Of a DNA stretch of 64,000 nt, positions 23,001 through 34,403 are shown piece by piece. Below the pieces are notes generated by a model. That model saw only the letters and a program-made list of their open reading frames with translations, was not told where the DNA came from and ran no database searches. Source of the stretch: Bolinopsis microptera. Its lineage: Eukaryota; Ctenophora; Tentaculata; Lobata; Bolinopsidae. The stretch covers positions 16,480,837 to 16,544,836 of the forward strand of contig NC_087081.1 of assembly GCF_026151205.1 (NCBI RefSeq), read 5' to 3'. The position numbers and the translations under genes were made by a program. Each line of letters begins with the position of its first letter. The stretch's first letter is position 1.

Positions 23001-26000
23001 TACTTGGAATGCTATGGTTACTACACTGCTGTGGTAACTACACTGCTGTAGCTGATAATTTAATCAGTTGCTGCGGTCCCGGGTTAATTCTTGTTCACTA
23101 AATTGGTTTAAAATAACATGGGTTTTAAAATTTAAAAAACCACATCAGCTACGGGACTGAGTTTGGAGATGGCGGTTACGTGAACTACCTGCGGGGACAC
23201 CCAACACTAACCAACTGTCACTTCTTCAACAATGCCTACGCTGTTCTCGCAACCTACAGACGAGGTGTAAACTCCACCTTTTCATTAACTTAAACTGGAT
23301 ATAATTTAAACTGTGAAAGTTAACATTCCATCTCCCCTAATTTGAGTTGACACTCTGTCCTCTCAGAACTAGAGTACGAGTACTGCAATGACAGACACAT
23401 AGCTACTCGTCTGGTGTGTAGGGATTCCTGTCTGGCTATGAACACTGGTACTACATCTGGATGGGACCTGGCTGTGATACCAACAGTACGGCACAATAAC
23501 ATTATAAGGGAGAGACTGGAGACTGAATTCCCGGGCAAACACAACGTTCTCTGGATAGGGCTAGTGTAAGTTTACCACACATGTAATTAATATGCTTCAT
23601 TTAAATAATTATTGATTATTTGATTCATTTACATAAGATAGTAAGATATCACCCCGTGTTTCCCTATTTTCAGTGGAGCAGGAGAAGGTTTCATTTTAAT
23701 AAGATATCACCCCGTGTTTTCCTATTTTCAGTGGAGCAGGAGAAGGTTTCACTTTAATAAGATATCACCCCGTGTTTCTCTATTTTCAGTGGAGCAGGAG
23801 AAGGTTTCATTTTAATAAGATATCACCCCGTGTTTTCCTATTTTCAGTGGAGCAGGAGAAGGTTTCACTTTAATAAGATATCACCCCGTGTTTCCCTATC
23901 TTCAGTGGAGCAGGAGAAGGTTTCATTTTAATAAGATATCACCCCGTGTTTTCCTATTTTCAGTGGAGCAGGAGAAGGTTTCACTTTAATAAGATATCAC
24001 CCCGTGTTTCCCTATTAACAGTGGAGCAGGAGAAGGTTACACTTTAATAAGATATCACCCCGTGTTTACCTATTGTAGTGGAGCAGGAGAAGGTTACACT
24101 TTAATAAGATATCACCCCGTGTTTCCCTATTGTAGTGGAGCAGGAGAAGGTTACACTTTAATAAGATATCACCCCGTGTTTACCTATTGTAGTGGAGCAG
24201 GAGAAGGTTACACTTTAATAAGATATCACCCCGTGTTTACCTATTGTAGTGGAGCAGGAGAAGGTTACACTTTAATAAGATATCACCCCGTGTTTACCTA
24301 TTAACAGTGGAGCAGGAGAAGGTTACACTTTAATAAGATATCACCCCGTGTTTACCTATTAACAGTGGAGCAGGAGAAGGTTACACTTTAATAAGATATC
24401 ACCCCGTGTTTACCTATTGTAGTGGAGCAGGAGAAGGTTACACTTTAATAAGATATCACCCCGTGTTTACCTATTGTAGTGGAGCAGGAGAAGGTTACAC
24501 TTTAATAAGATATCACCCCGTGTTTACCTATTAACAGTGGAGCAGGAGAAGGTTACACTTTAATAAGATATCACCCCGTGTTTACCTATTGTAGTGGAGC
24601 AGGAGAAGGTTACACTTTAATAAGATATCACCCCGTGTTTACCTATTAACAGTGGAGCAGGAGAAGGTTACACTTTAATAAGATATCACCCCGTGTTTAC
24701 CTATTGTAGTGGAGCAGGAGAAGGTTACACTTTAATAAGATATCACCCCGTGTTTACCTATTGTAGTGGAGCAGGAGAAGGTTTCACTTTAATAAGATAT
24801 CACCCCGTGTTTCCCTATTAACAGTGGAGCACGAGAAGGTTACACTTTAATAAGATATCACCCCGTGTTTACCTATTGTAGTGGAGCAGGAGAAGGTTAC
24901 ACTTTAATAAGATATCACCCCGTGTTTACCTATTGTAGTGGAGCAGGAGAAGGTTACACTTTAATAAGATATCACCCCGTGTTTACCTATTTTGAGTGGA
25001 GCAGGAGAAGGTTACACTTTAATAAGATATCACCCCGTGTTTACCTATTATCAGTGGAGCAGGAGAAGGTTACACTTTAATAAGATATCACCCCGTGTTT
25101 ACCTATTATCAGTGGAGCAGGAGAAGGTTACACTTTAATAAGATATCACCCCGTGTTTACCTATTGTAGTGGAGCAGGAGAATGTTACACTTTAATAAGA
25201 TATCACCCCGTGTTTACCTATTGTAGTGGAGCAGGAGAAGGTTACACTTTAATAAGATATCACCCCGTGTTTACCTATTGTAGTGGAGCAGGAGAAGGTT
25301 ACACTTTAATAAGATATCACCCCGTGTTTACCTATTGTAGTGGAGCAGGAGAAGGTTACACTTTAATAAGATATCACCCCGTGTTTACCTATTGTAGTGG
25401 AGCAGGAGAAGGTTACACTTTAATAAGATATCACCCCGTGTTTACCTATTAACAGTGGAGCAGGAGAAGGTTTCACTTTAATAAGATATCACCCCGTGTT
25501 TACCTATTGTAGTGGAGCAGGAGAAGGTTACACTTTAATAAGATATCACCCCGTGTTTACCTATTGTAGTGGAGCAGGAGAAGGTTACACTTTAATAAGA
25601 TATCACCCCGTGTTTCCCTATTATCAGTGGAGCAGGAGAAGGTTACACTTTAATAAGATATCACCCCGTGTTTACCTATTGTAGTGGAGCAGGAGAAGGT
25701 TACACTTTAATAAGATATCACCCCGTGTTTCCCTCTGTAGTGGAGCAGGAGAAGGTTACACTTTAATAAGATATCACCCCGTGTTTACCTATTAACACTG
25801 GAGGAGGAGAAGGTTTCACTTTAATAAGATATCACCCCGTGTTTACCTATTAACAGTGGAGCAGGAGAAGGTTACACTTTAATAAGATATCACCCCGTGT
25901 TTACCTATTGTAGTGGAGCAGGAGAAGGTTTCACTTTAATAAGATATCACCCCGTGTTTCCCTATTAACACTGGAGGAGGAGAAGGTTACACTTTAATAA

Positions 26001-29000
26001 GATATCACCCCGTGTTTACCTATTGTAGTGGAGCAGGAGAAGGTTTCACTTTAATAAGATATCACCCCGTGTTTACCTATTAACAGTGGAGCAGGAGAAG
26101 GTTACACTTTAATAAGATATCACCCCGTGTTTCCCTCTGTAGTGGAGCAGGAGAAGGTTACACTTTAATAAGATATCACCCCGTGTTTACCTATTAACAG
26201 TGGAGCAGGAGAAGGTTACACTTTAATAAGATATCACCCCGTGTTTACCTATTAACAGTGGAGCAGGAGAAGGTTACACTTTAATAAGATATCACCCCGT
26301 GTTTACCTATTAACACTGGAGGAGGAGAAGGTTACACTTTAATAAGATATCACCCCGTGTTTACCTATTAACAGTGGAGCAGGAGAAGGTTACACTTTAA
26401 TAAGATATCACCCCGTGTTTCCCTATTTTGAGTGGAGTAGGAGAAGGTTACACTTTAATAAGATATCACCCCGTGTTTACCTATTTTCAGTGGAGCAGGA
26501 GAAGGTTTCACTTTAATAAGATATCACCCCGTGTTTCCCTATTTTCAGTGGAGCAGGAGAAGGTTTCACTTTAATAAGATATCACCCCGTGTTTACCTAT
26601 TAACAGTGGAGCAGGAGAAGGTTACACTTTAATAAGATATCACCCCGTGTTTACCTATTAACACTGGAGGAGGAGAAGGTTACACTTTAATAAGATATCA
26701 CCCCGTGTTTACCTATTAACAGTGGAGCAGGAGAAGGTTACACTTTAATAAGATATCACCCCGTGTTTCCCTATCTTCAGTGGAGCAGGAGAAGGTTTCA
26801 CTTTAATAAGATATCACCCCGTGTTTCCCTATTGTAGTGGAGCAGGAGAAGGTTACACTTTAATAAGATATCACCCCGTGTTTCTCTATTTTGAGTGGAG
26901 CAGGAGAAGGTTACACTTTAATAAGATATCACCCCGTGTTTACCTATTATCAGTGGAGCAGGAGAAGGTTTCACTTTAATAAGATATCACCCCGTGTTAC
27001 TGTTTACCTATTAACAGTGGAGCAGGAGAAGGTTACACTTTAATAAGATATCACCCCGTGTTTACCTATTGTAGTGGAGCAGGAGAAGGTTACACTTTAA
27101 TAAGATATCACCCCGTGTTTACCTATTAACACTGGAGGAGGAGAAGGTTACACTTTAATAAGATATCACCCCGTGTTTACCTATTAACAGTGGAGCAGGA
27201 GAAGGTTACACTTTAATAAGATATCACCCCGTGTTTACCTATTAACAGTGGAGCAGGAGAAGGTTACACTTTAATAAGATATCACCCCGTGTTTACCTAT
27301 TGTAGTGGAGCAGGAGAAGGTTACACTTTAATAAGATATCACCCCGTGTTTACCTATTAACAGTGGAGCAGGAGAAGGTTACACTTTAATAAGATATCAC
27401 CCCGTGTTTCCCTATTGTAGTGGAGCAGGAGAAGGTTACACTTTAATAAGATATCACCCCGTGTTTCCCTCTGTAGTGGAGCAGGAGAAGGTTACACTTT
27501 AATAAGATATCACCCCGTGTTTCCCTCTGTAGTGGAGCAGGAGAAGGTTACACTTTAATAAGATATCACCCCGTGTTTACCTATTGTAGTGGAGCAGGAG
27601 AAGGTTACACTTTAATAAGATATCACCCCGTGTTTACCTATTGTAGTGGAGCAGGAGAAGGTTACACTTTAATAAGATATCACCCCGTGTTTCCCTCTGT
27701 AGTGGAGCAGGAGAAGGTTTCACTTTAATAAGATATCACCCCGTGTTTCCCTCTGTAGTGGAGCAGGAGAAGGTTACACTTTAATAAGATATCACCCCGT
27801 GTTTCCCTATTAACACTGGAGGAGGAGAAGGTTACACTTTAATAAGATATCACCCCGTGTTTACCTATTGTAGTGGAGGAGGAGAAGGTTACACTTTAAT
27901 AAGATATCACCCCGTGTTTACCTATTTTGAGTGGAGCAGGAGAAGGTTACACTTTAATAAGATATCACCCCGTGTTTACCTATTAACAGTGGAGCAGGAG
28001 AAGGTTACACTTTAATAAGATATCACCCCGTGTTTACCTATTGTAGTGGAGCAGGAGAAGGTTACACTTTAATAAGATATCACCCCGTGTTTACCTATTA
28101 ACAGTGGAGCAGGAGAAGGTTTCACTTTAATAAGATATCACCCCGTGTTTCCCTATTGTAGTGGAGCAGGAGAAGGTTACACTTTAATAAGATATCACCC
28201 CGTGTTTACCTATTTTGAGTGGAGCAGGAGAAGGTTTCACTTTAATAAGATATCACCCCGTGTTTCCCTATTGTAGTGGAGCAGGAGAAGGTTACACTTT
28301 AATAAGATATCACCCCGTGTTTACCTATTTTGAGTGGAGCAGGAGAAGGTTTCACTTTAATAAGATATCACCCCGTGTTTACCTATTAACAGTGGAGCAG
28401 GAGAAGGTTACACTTTAATAAGATATCACCCCGTGTTTACCTATTATCAGTGGAGCAGGAGAAGGTTACACTTTAATAAGATATCACCCCGTGTTTACCT
28501 ATTGTAGTGGAGCAGGAGAAGGTTACACTTTAATAAGATATCACCCCGTGTTTACCTATTAACACTGGAGCAGGAGAAGGTTACACTTTAATAAGATATC
28601 ACCCCGTGTTTACCTATTATCAGTGGAGCAGGAGAAGGTTACACTTTAATAAGATATCACCCCGTGTTTACCTATTGTAGTGGAGCAGGAGAAGGTTACA
28701 CTTTAATAAGATATCACCCCGTGTTTACCTATTGTAGTGGAGCAGGAGAAGGTTACACTTTAATAAGATATCACCCCGTGTTTACCTATTGTAGTGGAGC
28801 AGGAGAAGGTTACACTTTAATAAGATATCACCCCGTGTTTACCTATTGTAGTGGAGCAGGAGAAGGTTACACTTTAATAAGATATCACCCCGTGTTTACC
28901 TATTAACAGTGGAGCAGGAGAAGGTTACACTTTAATAAGATATCACCCCGTGTTTACCTATTGTAGTGGAGCAGGAGAAGGTTACACTTTAATAAGATAT

Positions 29001-32000
29001 CACCCCGTGTTTACCTATTGTAGTGGAGCAGGAGAAGGTTACACTTTAATAAGATATCACCCCGTGTTTACCTATTATCAGTGGAGCAGGAGAAGGTTAC
29101 ACTTTAATAAGATATCACCCCGTGTTTACCTATTGTAGTGGAGCAGGAGAAGGTTACACTTTAATAAGATATCACCCCGTGTTTACCTATTGTAGTGGAG
29201 GAGGAGAAGGTTACACTTTAATAAGATATCACCCCGTGTTTACCTATTTTGAGTGGAGCAGGAGAAGGTTACACTTTAATAAGATATCACCCCGTGTTTA
29301 CCTATTGTAGTGGAGCAGGAGAAGGTTACACTTTAATAAGATATCACCCCGTGTTTACCTATTGTAGTGGAGCAGGAGAAGGTTACACTTTAATAAGATA
29401 TCACCCCGTGTTTACCTATTATCAGTGGAGCAGGAGAAGGTTTCACTTTAATAAGATATCACCCCGTGTTTCCCTCTGTAGTGGAGCAGGAGAAGGTTTC
29501 ACTTTAATAAGATATCACCCCGTGTTTACCTATTGTAGTGGAGCAGGAGAAGGTTACACTTTAATAAGATATCACCCCGTGTTTACCTATTGTAGTGGAG
29601 CAGGAGAAGGTTACACTTTAATAAGATATCACCCCGTGTTTCCCTATTTTCAGTGGAGCAGGAGAAGGTTACACTTTAATAAGATATCACCCCGTGTTTC
29701 CCTATTTTCAGTGGAGCAGGAGAAGGTTACACTTTAATAAGATATCACCCCGTGTTTACCTATTGTAGTGGAGCAGGAGAAGGTTGCACTTTAATAAGAT
29801 ATCACCCCGTGTTTACCTATTGTAGTGGAGCAGGAGAAGGTTACACTTTAATAAGATATCACCCCGTGTTTCCCTATTTTCAGTGGAGCAGGAGAAGGTT
29901 ACACTTTAATAAGATATCACCCCGTGTTTCCCTATTTTCAGTGGAGCAGGAGAAGGTTTCACTTTAATAAGATATCACCCCGTGTTTCCCTATTGTAGTG
30001 GAGCAGGAGAAGGTTACACTTTAATAAGATATCACCCCGTGTTTCCCTCTGTAGTGGAGCAGGAGAAGGTTACACTTTAATAAGATATCACCCCGTGTTT
30101 CCCTATTGTAGTGGAGCAGGAGAAGGTTACACTTTAATAAGATATCACCCCGTGTTTACCTATTGTAGTGGAGCAGGAGAAGGTTACACTTTAATAAGAT
30201 ATCACCCCGTGTTTACCTATTAACAGTGGAGCAGGAGAAGGTTACACTTTAATAAGATATCACCCCGTGTTTACCTATTATCAGTGGAGCAGGAGAAGGT
30301 TTCACTTTAATAAGATATCACCCCGTGTTTCCCTATTTTCAGTGGAGCAGGAGAAGGTTACACTTTAATAAGATATCACCCCGTGTTTACCTATTAACAG
30401 TGGAGCAGGAGAAGGTTACACTTTAATAAGATATCACCCCGTGTTTACCTATTAACAGTGGAGCAGGAGAAGGTTTCACTTTAATAAGATATCACCCCGT
30501 GTTTCCCTATTTTCAGTGGAGCAGGAGAAGGTTACACTTTAATAAGATATCACCCCGTGTTTACCTATTAACAGTGGAGCAGGAGAAGGTTACACTTTAA
30601 TAAGATATCACCCCGTGTTTACCTATTGTAGTGGAGCAGGAGAAGGTTACACTTTAATAAGATATCACCCCGTGTTTCCCTATTGTAGTGGAGCAGGAGA
30701 AGGTTTCACTTTAATAAGATATCACCCCGTGTTTCCCTCTGTAGTGGAGCAGGAGAAGGTTACACTTTAATAAGATATCACCCCGTGTTTACCTATTGTA
30801 GTGGAGCAGGAGAAGGTTACACTTTAATAAGATATCACCCCGTGTTTACCTATTATCAGTGGAGCAGGAGAAGGTTACACTTTAATAAGATATCACCCCG
30901 TGTTTCCCTCTGTAGTGGAGCAGGAGAAGGTTACACTTTAATAAGATATCACCCCGTGTTTACCTATTGTAGTGGAGCAGGAGAAGGTTACACTTTAATA
31001 AGATATCACCCCGTGTTTACCTATTAACACTGGAGCAGGAGAAGGTTTCACTTTAATAAGATATCACCCCGTGTTTCCCTCTGTAGTGGAGCAGGAGAAG
31101 GTTTCACTTTAATAAGATATCACCCCGTGTTTACCTATTTTCAGTGGAGCAGGAGAAGGTTACACTTTAATAAGATATCACCCCGTGTTTACCTATTTTG
31201 AGTGGAGCAGGAGAAGGTTACACTTTAATAAGATATCACCCCGTGTTTCCCTATTTTGAGTGGAGCAGGAGAAGGTTACACTTTAATAAGATATCACCCC
31301 GTGTTTACCTATTTTGAGTGGAGCAGGAGAAGGTTACACTTTAATAAGATATCACCCCGTGTTTACCTATTAACAGTGGAGCAGGAGAAGGTTACACTTT
31401 AATAAGATATCACCCCGTGTTTACCTATTGTAGTGGAGCAGGAGAAGGTTACACTTTAATAAGATATCACCCCGTGTTTCCCTATTTTGAGTGGAGCAGG
31501 AGAAGGTTACACTTTAATAAGATATCACCCCGTGTTTACCTATTTTGAGTGGAGCAGGAGAAGGTTACACTTTAATAAGATATCACCCCGTGTTTCCCTA
31601 TTTTGAGTGGAGCAGGAGAAGGTTTCACTTTAATAAGATATCACCCCGTGTTTCCCTATTGTAGTGGAGCAGGAGAAGGTTACACTTTAATAAGATATCA
31701 CCCCGTGTTTACCTATTTTGAGTGGAGCAGGAGAAGGTTACACTTTAATAAGATATCACCCCGTGTTTCCCTATTGTAGTGGAGCAGGAGAAGGTTACAC
31801 TTTAATAAGATATCACCCCGTGTTTCCCTATTTTGAGTGGAGCAGGAGAAGGTTTCACTTTAATAAGATATCACCCCGTGTTTACCTATTGTAGTGGAGC
31901 AGGAGAAGGTTTCACTTTAATAAGATATCACCCCGTGTTTACCTATTTTGAGTGGAGCAGGAGAAGGTTACACTTTAATAAGATATCACCCCGTGTTTAC

Positions 32001-34226
32001 CTATTTTCAGTGGAGCAGGAGAAGGTTTCACTTTAATAAGATATCACCCCGTGTTTACCTATTAACAGTGGAGCAGGAGAAGGTTACACTTTAATAAGAT
32101 ATCACCCCGTGTTTACCTATTTTGAGTGGAGCAGGAGAAGGTTACACTTTAATAAGATATCACCCCGTGTTTACCTATTGTAGTGGAGCAGGAGAAGGTT
32201 ACACTTTAATAAGATATCACCCCGTGTTTCCCTATTTTGTAGTGGAGCAGGAGAAGGTTACACTTTAATAAGATATCACCCCGTGTTTCCCTATTGTAGT
32301 GGAGCAGGAGAAGGTTACACTTTAATAAGATATCACCCCGTGTTTACCTATTGTAGTGGAGCAGGAGAAGGTTACACTTTAATAAGATATCACCCCGTGT
32401 TTACCTATTAACAGTGGAGCAGGAGAAGGTTACACTTTAATAAGATATCACCCCGTGTTTACCTATTTTGAGTGGAGCAGGAGAAGGTTACACTTTAATA
32501 AGATATCACCCCGTGTTTACCTATTTTCAGTGGAGCAGGAGAAGGTTTCACTTTAATAAGATATCACCCCGTGTTTACCTATTAACAGTGGAGCAGGAGA
32601 AGGTTACACTTTAATAAGATATCACCCCGTGTTTACCTATTTTGAGTGGAGCAGGAGAAGGTTACACTTTAATAAGATATCACCCCGTGTTTACCTATTA
32701 ACAGTGGAGCAGGAGAAGGTTACACTTTAATAAGATATCACCCCGTGTTTACCTATTTTGAGTGGAGCAGGAGAAGGTTACACTTTAATAAGATATCACC
32801 CCGTGTTTACCTATTTTCAGTGGAGCAGGAGAAGGTTTCACTTTAATAAGATATCACCCCGTGTTTACCTATTAACAGTGGAGCAGGAGAAGGTTACACT
32901 TTAATAAGATATCACCCCGTGTTTACCTATTTTGAGTGGAGCAGGAGAAGGTTACACTTTAATAAGATATCACCCCGTGTTTACCTATTAACAGTGGAGC
33001 AGGAGAAGGTTACACTTTAATAAGATATCACCCCGTGTTTCCCTATTTTGAGTGGAGCAGGAGAAGGTTTCACTTTAATAAGATATCACCCCGTGTTTAC
33101 CTATTGTAGTGGAGCAGGAGAAGGTTTCACTTTAATAAGATATCACCCCGTGTTTACCTATTAACAGTGGAGCAGGAGAAGGTTTCACTTTAATAAGATA
33201 TCACCCCGTGTTTCCCTATTTCAGTGGAGCAGGAGAAGGTTACACTTTAATAAGATATCACCCCGTGTTTCCCTATTGTAGTGGAGCAGGAGAAGGTTAC
33301 ACTTTAATAAGATATCACCCCGTGTTTCCCTATTTTGAGTGGAGCAGGAGAAGGTTACACTTTAATAAGATATCACCCCGTGTTTACCTATTGTAGTGGA
33401 GCAGGAGAAGGTTACACTTTAATAAGATATCACCCCGTGTTTCCCTATTTTCAGTGGAGCAGGAGAAGGTTTTACTTTAATAAGATATCACCCCGTGTTT
33501 ACCTATTATCAGTGGAGCAGGAGAAGGTTACACTTTAATAAGATATCACCCCGTGTTTACCTATTGTAGTGGAGCAGGAGAAGGTTACACTTTAATAAGA
33601 TATCACCCCGTGTTTACCTATTGTAGTGGAGCAGGAGAAGGTTACACTTTAATAAGATATCACCCCGTGTTTACCTATTGTAGTGGAGCAGGAGAAGGTT
33701 ACACTTTAATAAGATATCACCCCGTGTTTCCCTATTGTAGTGGAGCAGGAGAAGGTTACACTTTAATAAGATATCACCCCGTGTTTACCTATTGTAGTGG
33801 AGCAGGAGAAGGTTACACTTTAATAAGATATCACCCCGTGTTTACCTATTGTAGTGGAGCAGGAGAAGGTTACACTTTAATAAGATATCACCCCGTGTTT
33901 ACCTATTGTAGTGGAGCAGGAGAAGGTTACACTTTAATAAGATATCACCCCGTGTTTACCTATTATCAGTGGAGCAGGAGAAGGTTACACTTTAATAAGA
34001 TATCACCCCGTGTTTACCTATTGTAGTGGAGCAGGAGAAGGTTACACTTTAATAAGATATCACCCCGTGTTTCCCTATCTTCAGTGGAGCAGGAGAAGGT
34101 TTCACCGAGTTTGAGTGGGTGGACGGGTTCACCCCGGCTAACTACGCTCTAATGACACACGACGGTATAGGAAGAAGGTACGGGTTACTCCAACAAGAGG
34201 ACGGTCATTGGTTCCGAGACATTTGA
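19916..34226 (+). CDS. Secreted papain-like cysteine protease fused to a C-type-lectin-like domain (9 exons, one frameshift)
   Basis: Exons: 19916-20064, 20338-20431, 21508-21714, 21927-22113, 22309-22489, 22601-22694, 23149-23264, 23367-23565, 34085-34226. All junctions are GT-AG and phases match, giving about 455 codons if one extra nucleotide in exon 5 is discounted. Order: signal peptide (VLLLGLLSVVVGGVV), short I29-like propeptide ending NPFTVM/NNEEW, C1A peptidase domain with oxyanion Gln and catalytic Cys in NQFSCGACW, His in KPHSMLLVGY, then SYGTEFGDGGY in place of the usual NSWGT.W...GY, then a C-type-lectin-like domain (GWDLAVIPTVRHNN, LWIGL, FEWVDGF, GHWFRDI). Peptide hydrolysis in the secretory route or outside the cell with carbohydrate or ligand tethering is inferred. 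Oddities: Asn active-site position reads Ala, exon 5 is frameshifted, and intron 8 is 10.5 kb of repeats made from its own acceptor. It may be a recent pseudogene. Confidence 0.8.
20338..20431 (+). CDS. Protease-lectin exon 2 (propeptide)
   Basis: Acceptor GTCGTTTCAG and donor CATG|GTAAGA. It encodes ERYDRFKRAVESVERT and ESLNPFTVM, resembling the R.F..N...N.F.DM pattern of I29 propeptides that block C1A enzymes before activation. Phase 2 in, phase 0 out, matching both neighbours. A second in-phase acceptor at 20286 would lengthen it by 51 bp. Confidence 0.65.
20444..21333. mobile_element. 890-bp hAT-like non-autonomous element in intron 2
   Basis: Flanked by a perfect 8-bp target duplication, GAACAGTT, at 20436-20443 and 21334-21341. 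Termini read CAGGGG...CCCCTG (left CAGGGGGCACAGG, right reverse complement CAGGGGCGTGCCCAGG), as in hAT transposons, which make 8-bp duplications. No transposase is encoded. Interior: a GC-rich block at 20460-20560 with several palindromes (CGGCGCAAAGCGCCGG, GAGCGAAGCGAG, AGGGGC...GCCCCT) and an AT-rich right half. Its insertion site starts four bases after the exon-2 donor GT. Confidence 0.85.
21508..21714 (+). CDS. Protease-lectin exon 3 (end of propeptide, catalytic Cys)
   Basis: Acceptor CTCCACAG, donor CAAAC|GTAATA, phase 0 both sides, 69 codons. It carries LPKEMNYWEEEVGLTPPG, which aligns with the LP...DWR..G.VTPV start of mature papains, and NQFSCGACWSF with the oxyanion Gln and the nucleophile Cys (codon 21697-21699). 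Confidence 0.85.
21927..22113 (+). CDS. Protease-lectin exon 4
   Basis: Acceptor ACTGAACAG, donor GATT|GTAAGC, phase 0 in, phase 1 out. Encodes VGTMEALNRQLTGDTTAFSQ and the C1A-typical FSQQYFVDCTYSYSGCAGG (normally LSEQ.LVDC....GC.GG) then EDYPYTGD. Immediately after the donor lies a run of about 23 C residues (22125-22147), unusual so close to a 5' splice site. Confidence 0.8.
22309..22489 (+). CDS. Protease-lectin exon 5 (1-nt frameshift)
   Basis: Acceptor AAATTTTCAG, donor GGAG|GTTATG. Joined in phase to exon 4 it reads YNGCP and then hits a stop because CCCTGTTTAC has one more base than the CCCGTTCAC of the orphan copy at 18994. After the shift the frame continues FTEDIKTMKNNALDKIW to FDYSG, the usual C1A region before the catalytic His. 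It is a genuine disabling mutation, a polymorphism or a base-calling error. Confidence 0.7.
22601..22694 (+). CDS. Protease-lectin exon 6 (catalytic His)
   Basis: Acceptor CTATCAACAG, donor CTAG|GTGAGC, phases 1 and 2. Encodes GNFVDEQCAVANKPHSMLLV, the C1A strand with the catalytic His (codon 22642-22644), and ends TTLRVKA. The Ala (codon 22690-22692) occupies the place of the active-site Asn of the NSWG motif. Confidence 0.8.
23149..23264 (+). CDS. Protease-lectin exon 7 (C-terminal protease segment)
   Basis: Acceptor ACCACATCAG, donor CGAG|GTGTAA, phases 2 and 1. Encodes SYGTEFGDGGYVNYLRG, equivalent to the SWGT.WG..GY...RG end of papain-family domains, and a Cys-containing tail (TNCHFFNNAYAVLATYR). 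Confidence 0.8.
23367..23565 (+). CDS. Protease-lectin exon 8 (first half of C-type-lectin-like domain)
   Basis: Acceptor TCCTCTCAG, strong donor CTAGT|GTAAGT, phases 1 and 2. Encodes DSCLAMNTGTTSGWDLAVIP, TVRHNNIIRERLETEF and NVLWIGL: the C..A...G..LA.I.....N..I...L......WIGL signature of a C-type-lectin-like fold. Confidence 0.8.
23643..34084 (+). repeat. 10.4-kb intronic array of about 180 splice-acceptor units (57/58 bp)
   Basis: Each unit consists of the last about 36 bases of intron 8 (TAATAAGATATCACCCCGTG, then TTTACCTATNNNAG) and the first 21 bases of exon 9 (TGGAGCAGGAGAAGGTTTCA). The final unit at 34049-34105 runs straight into the real exon, so the array arose by tandem duplication across the intron-exon boundary. 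Variants just before the AG include TTTTCAG, TTATCAG, TTAACAG, TTTTGAG, TTGTAG and CTGTAG; a minority (TAACACTGGAGG) lose the AG. Units of 57 bp stay in frame, giving small SGAGEGYTLIRYHPVFTYC ORFs; 58-bp and 56-bp units break them. It ends 1 bp before the true exon 9. Confidence 0.95.
34085..34226 (+). CDS. Protease-lectin exon 9 (end of C-type-lectin-like domain)
   Basis: Acceptor CTATCTTCAG, phase 2 in. Encodes GAGEGFTEFEWVDGFTPANY and YGLLQQEDGHWFRDI then TGA at 34224-34226. The C-terminal Cys expected after WxD is absent, so the fold is either cut short or completed by another exon. AATAAA lies at 34281-34286. Confidence 0.75.
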
Positions 34227-34280
34227 AACTAGAGGACTCTGTAGCCGAGCCAGTTAGTCACTTTCTAATTAGTGTTTCTG

Positions 34281-34286
34281 AATAAA
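34281..34286 (+). terminator. Polyadenylation signal AATAAA
   Basis: AATAAA occurs 55 bp after the exon-9 stop codon in an AT-rich context, consistent with exon 9 serving as a terminal exon. Confidence 0.55.
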
Positions 34287-34403
34287 CGAATATTTTATCG
34301 ATCATTTTTGTACGCTCAGAGCAGATAATTTTCGGAATCAATTTTTTCGTGCATATTATATAGAATATTATACATCAAAATCAACCAACTCATTTCCCAT
34401 CAG

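Noticed and set aside
24062-34026. Many SGAGEGYTLIRYHPVFTY ORFs
   Set aside because: Read-through of splice-acceptor units; 56- and 58-bp units break the frame and the sequence is mostly intron. They could appear in mRNA only by use of an upstream decoy acceptor.
23680-34100. Recursive-splicing ratchet points at GAAG|GTTACA in every unit
   Set aside because: AG and GT adjoin, but there is no pyrimidine tract before the AG and the donor lacks the GTAAGT consensus.
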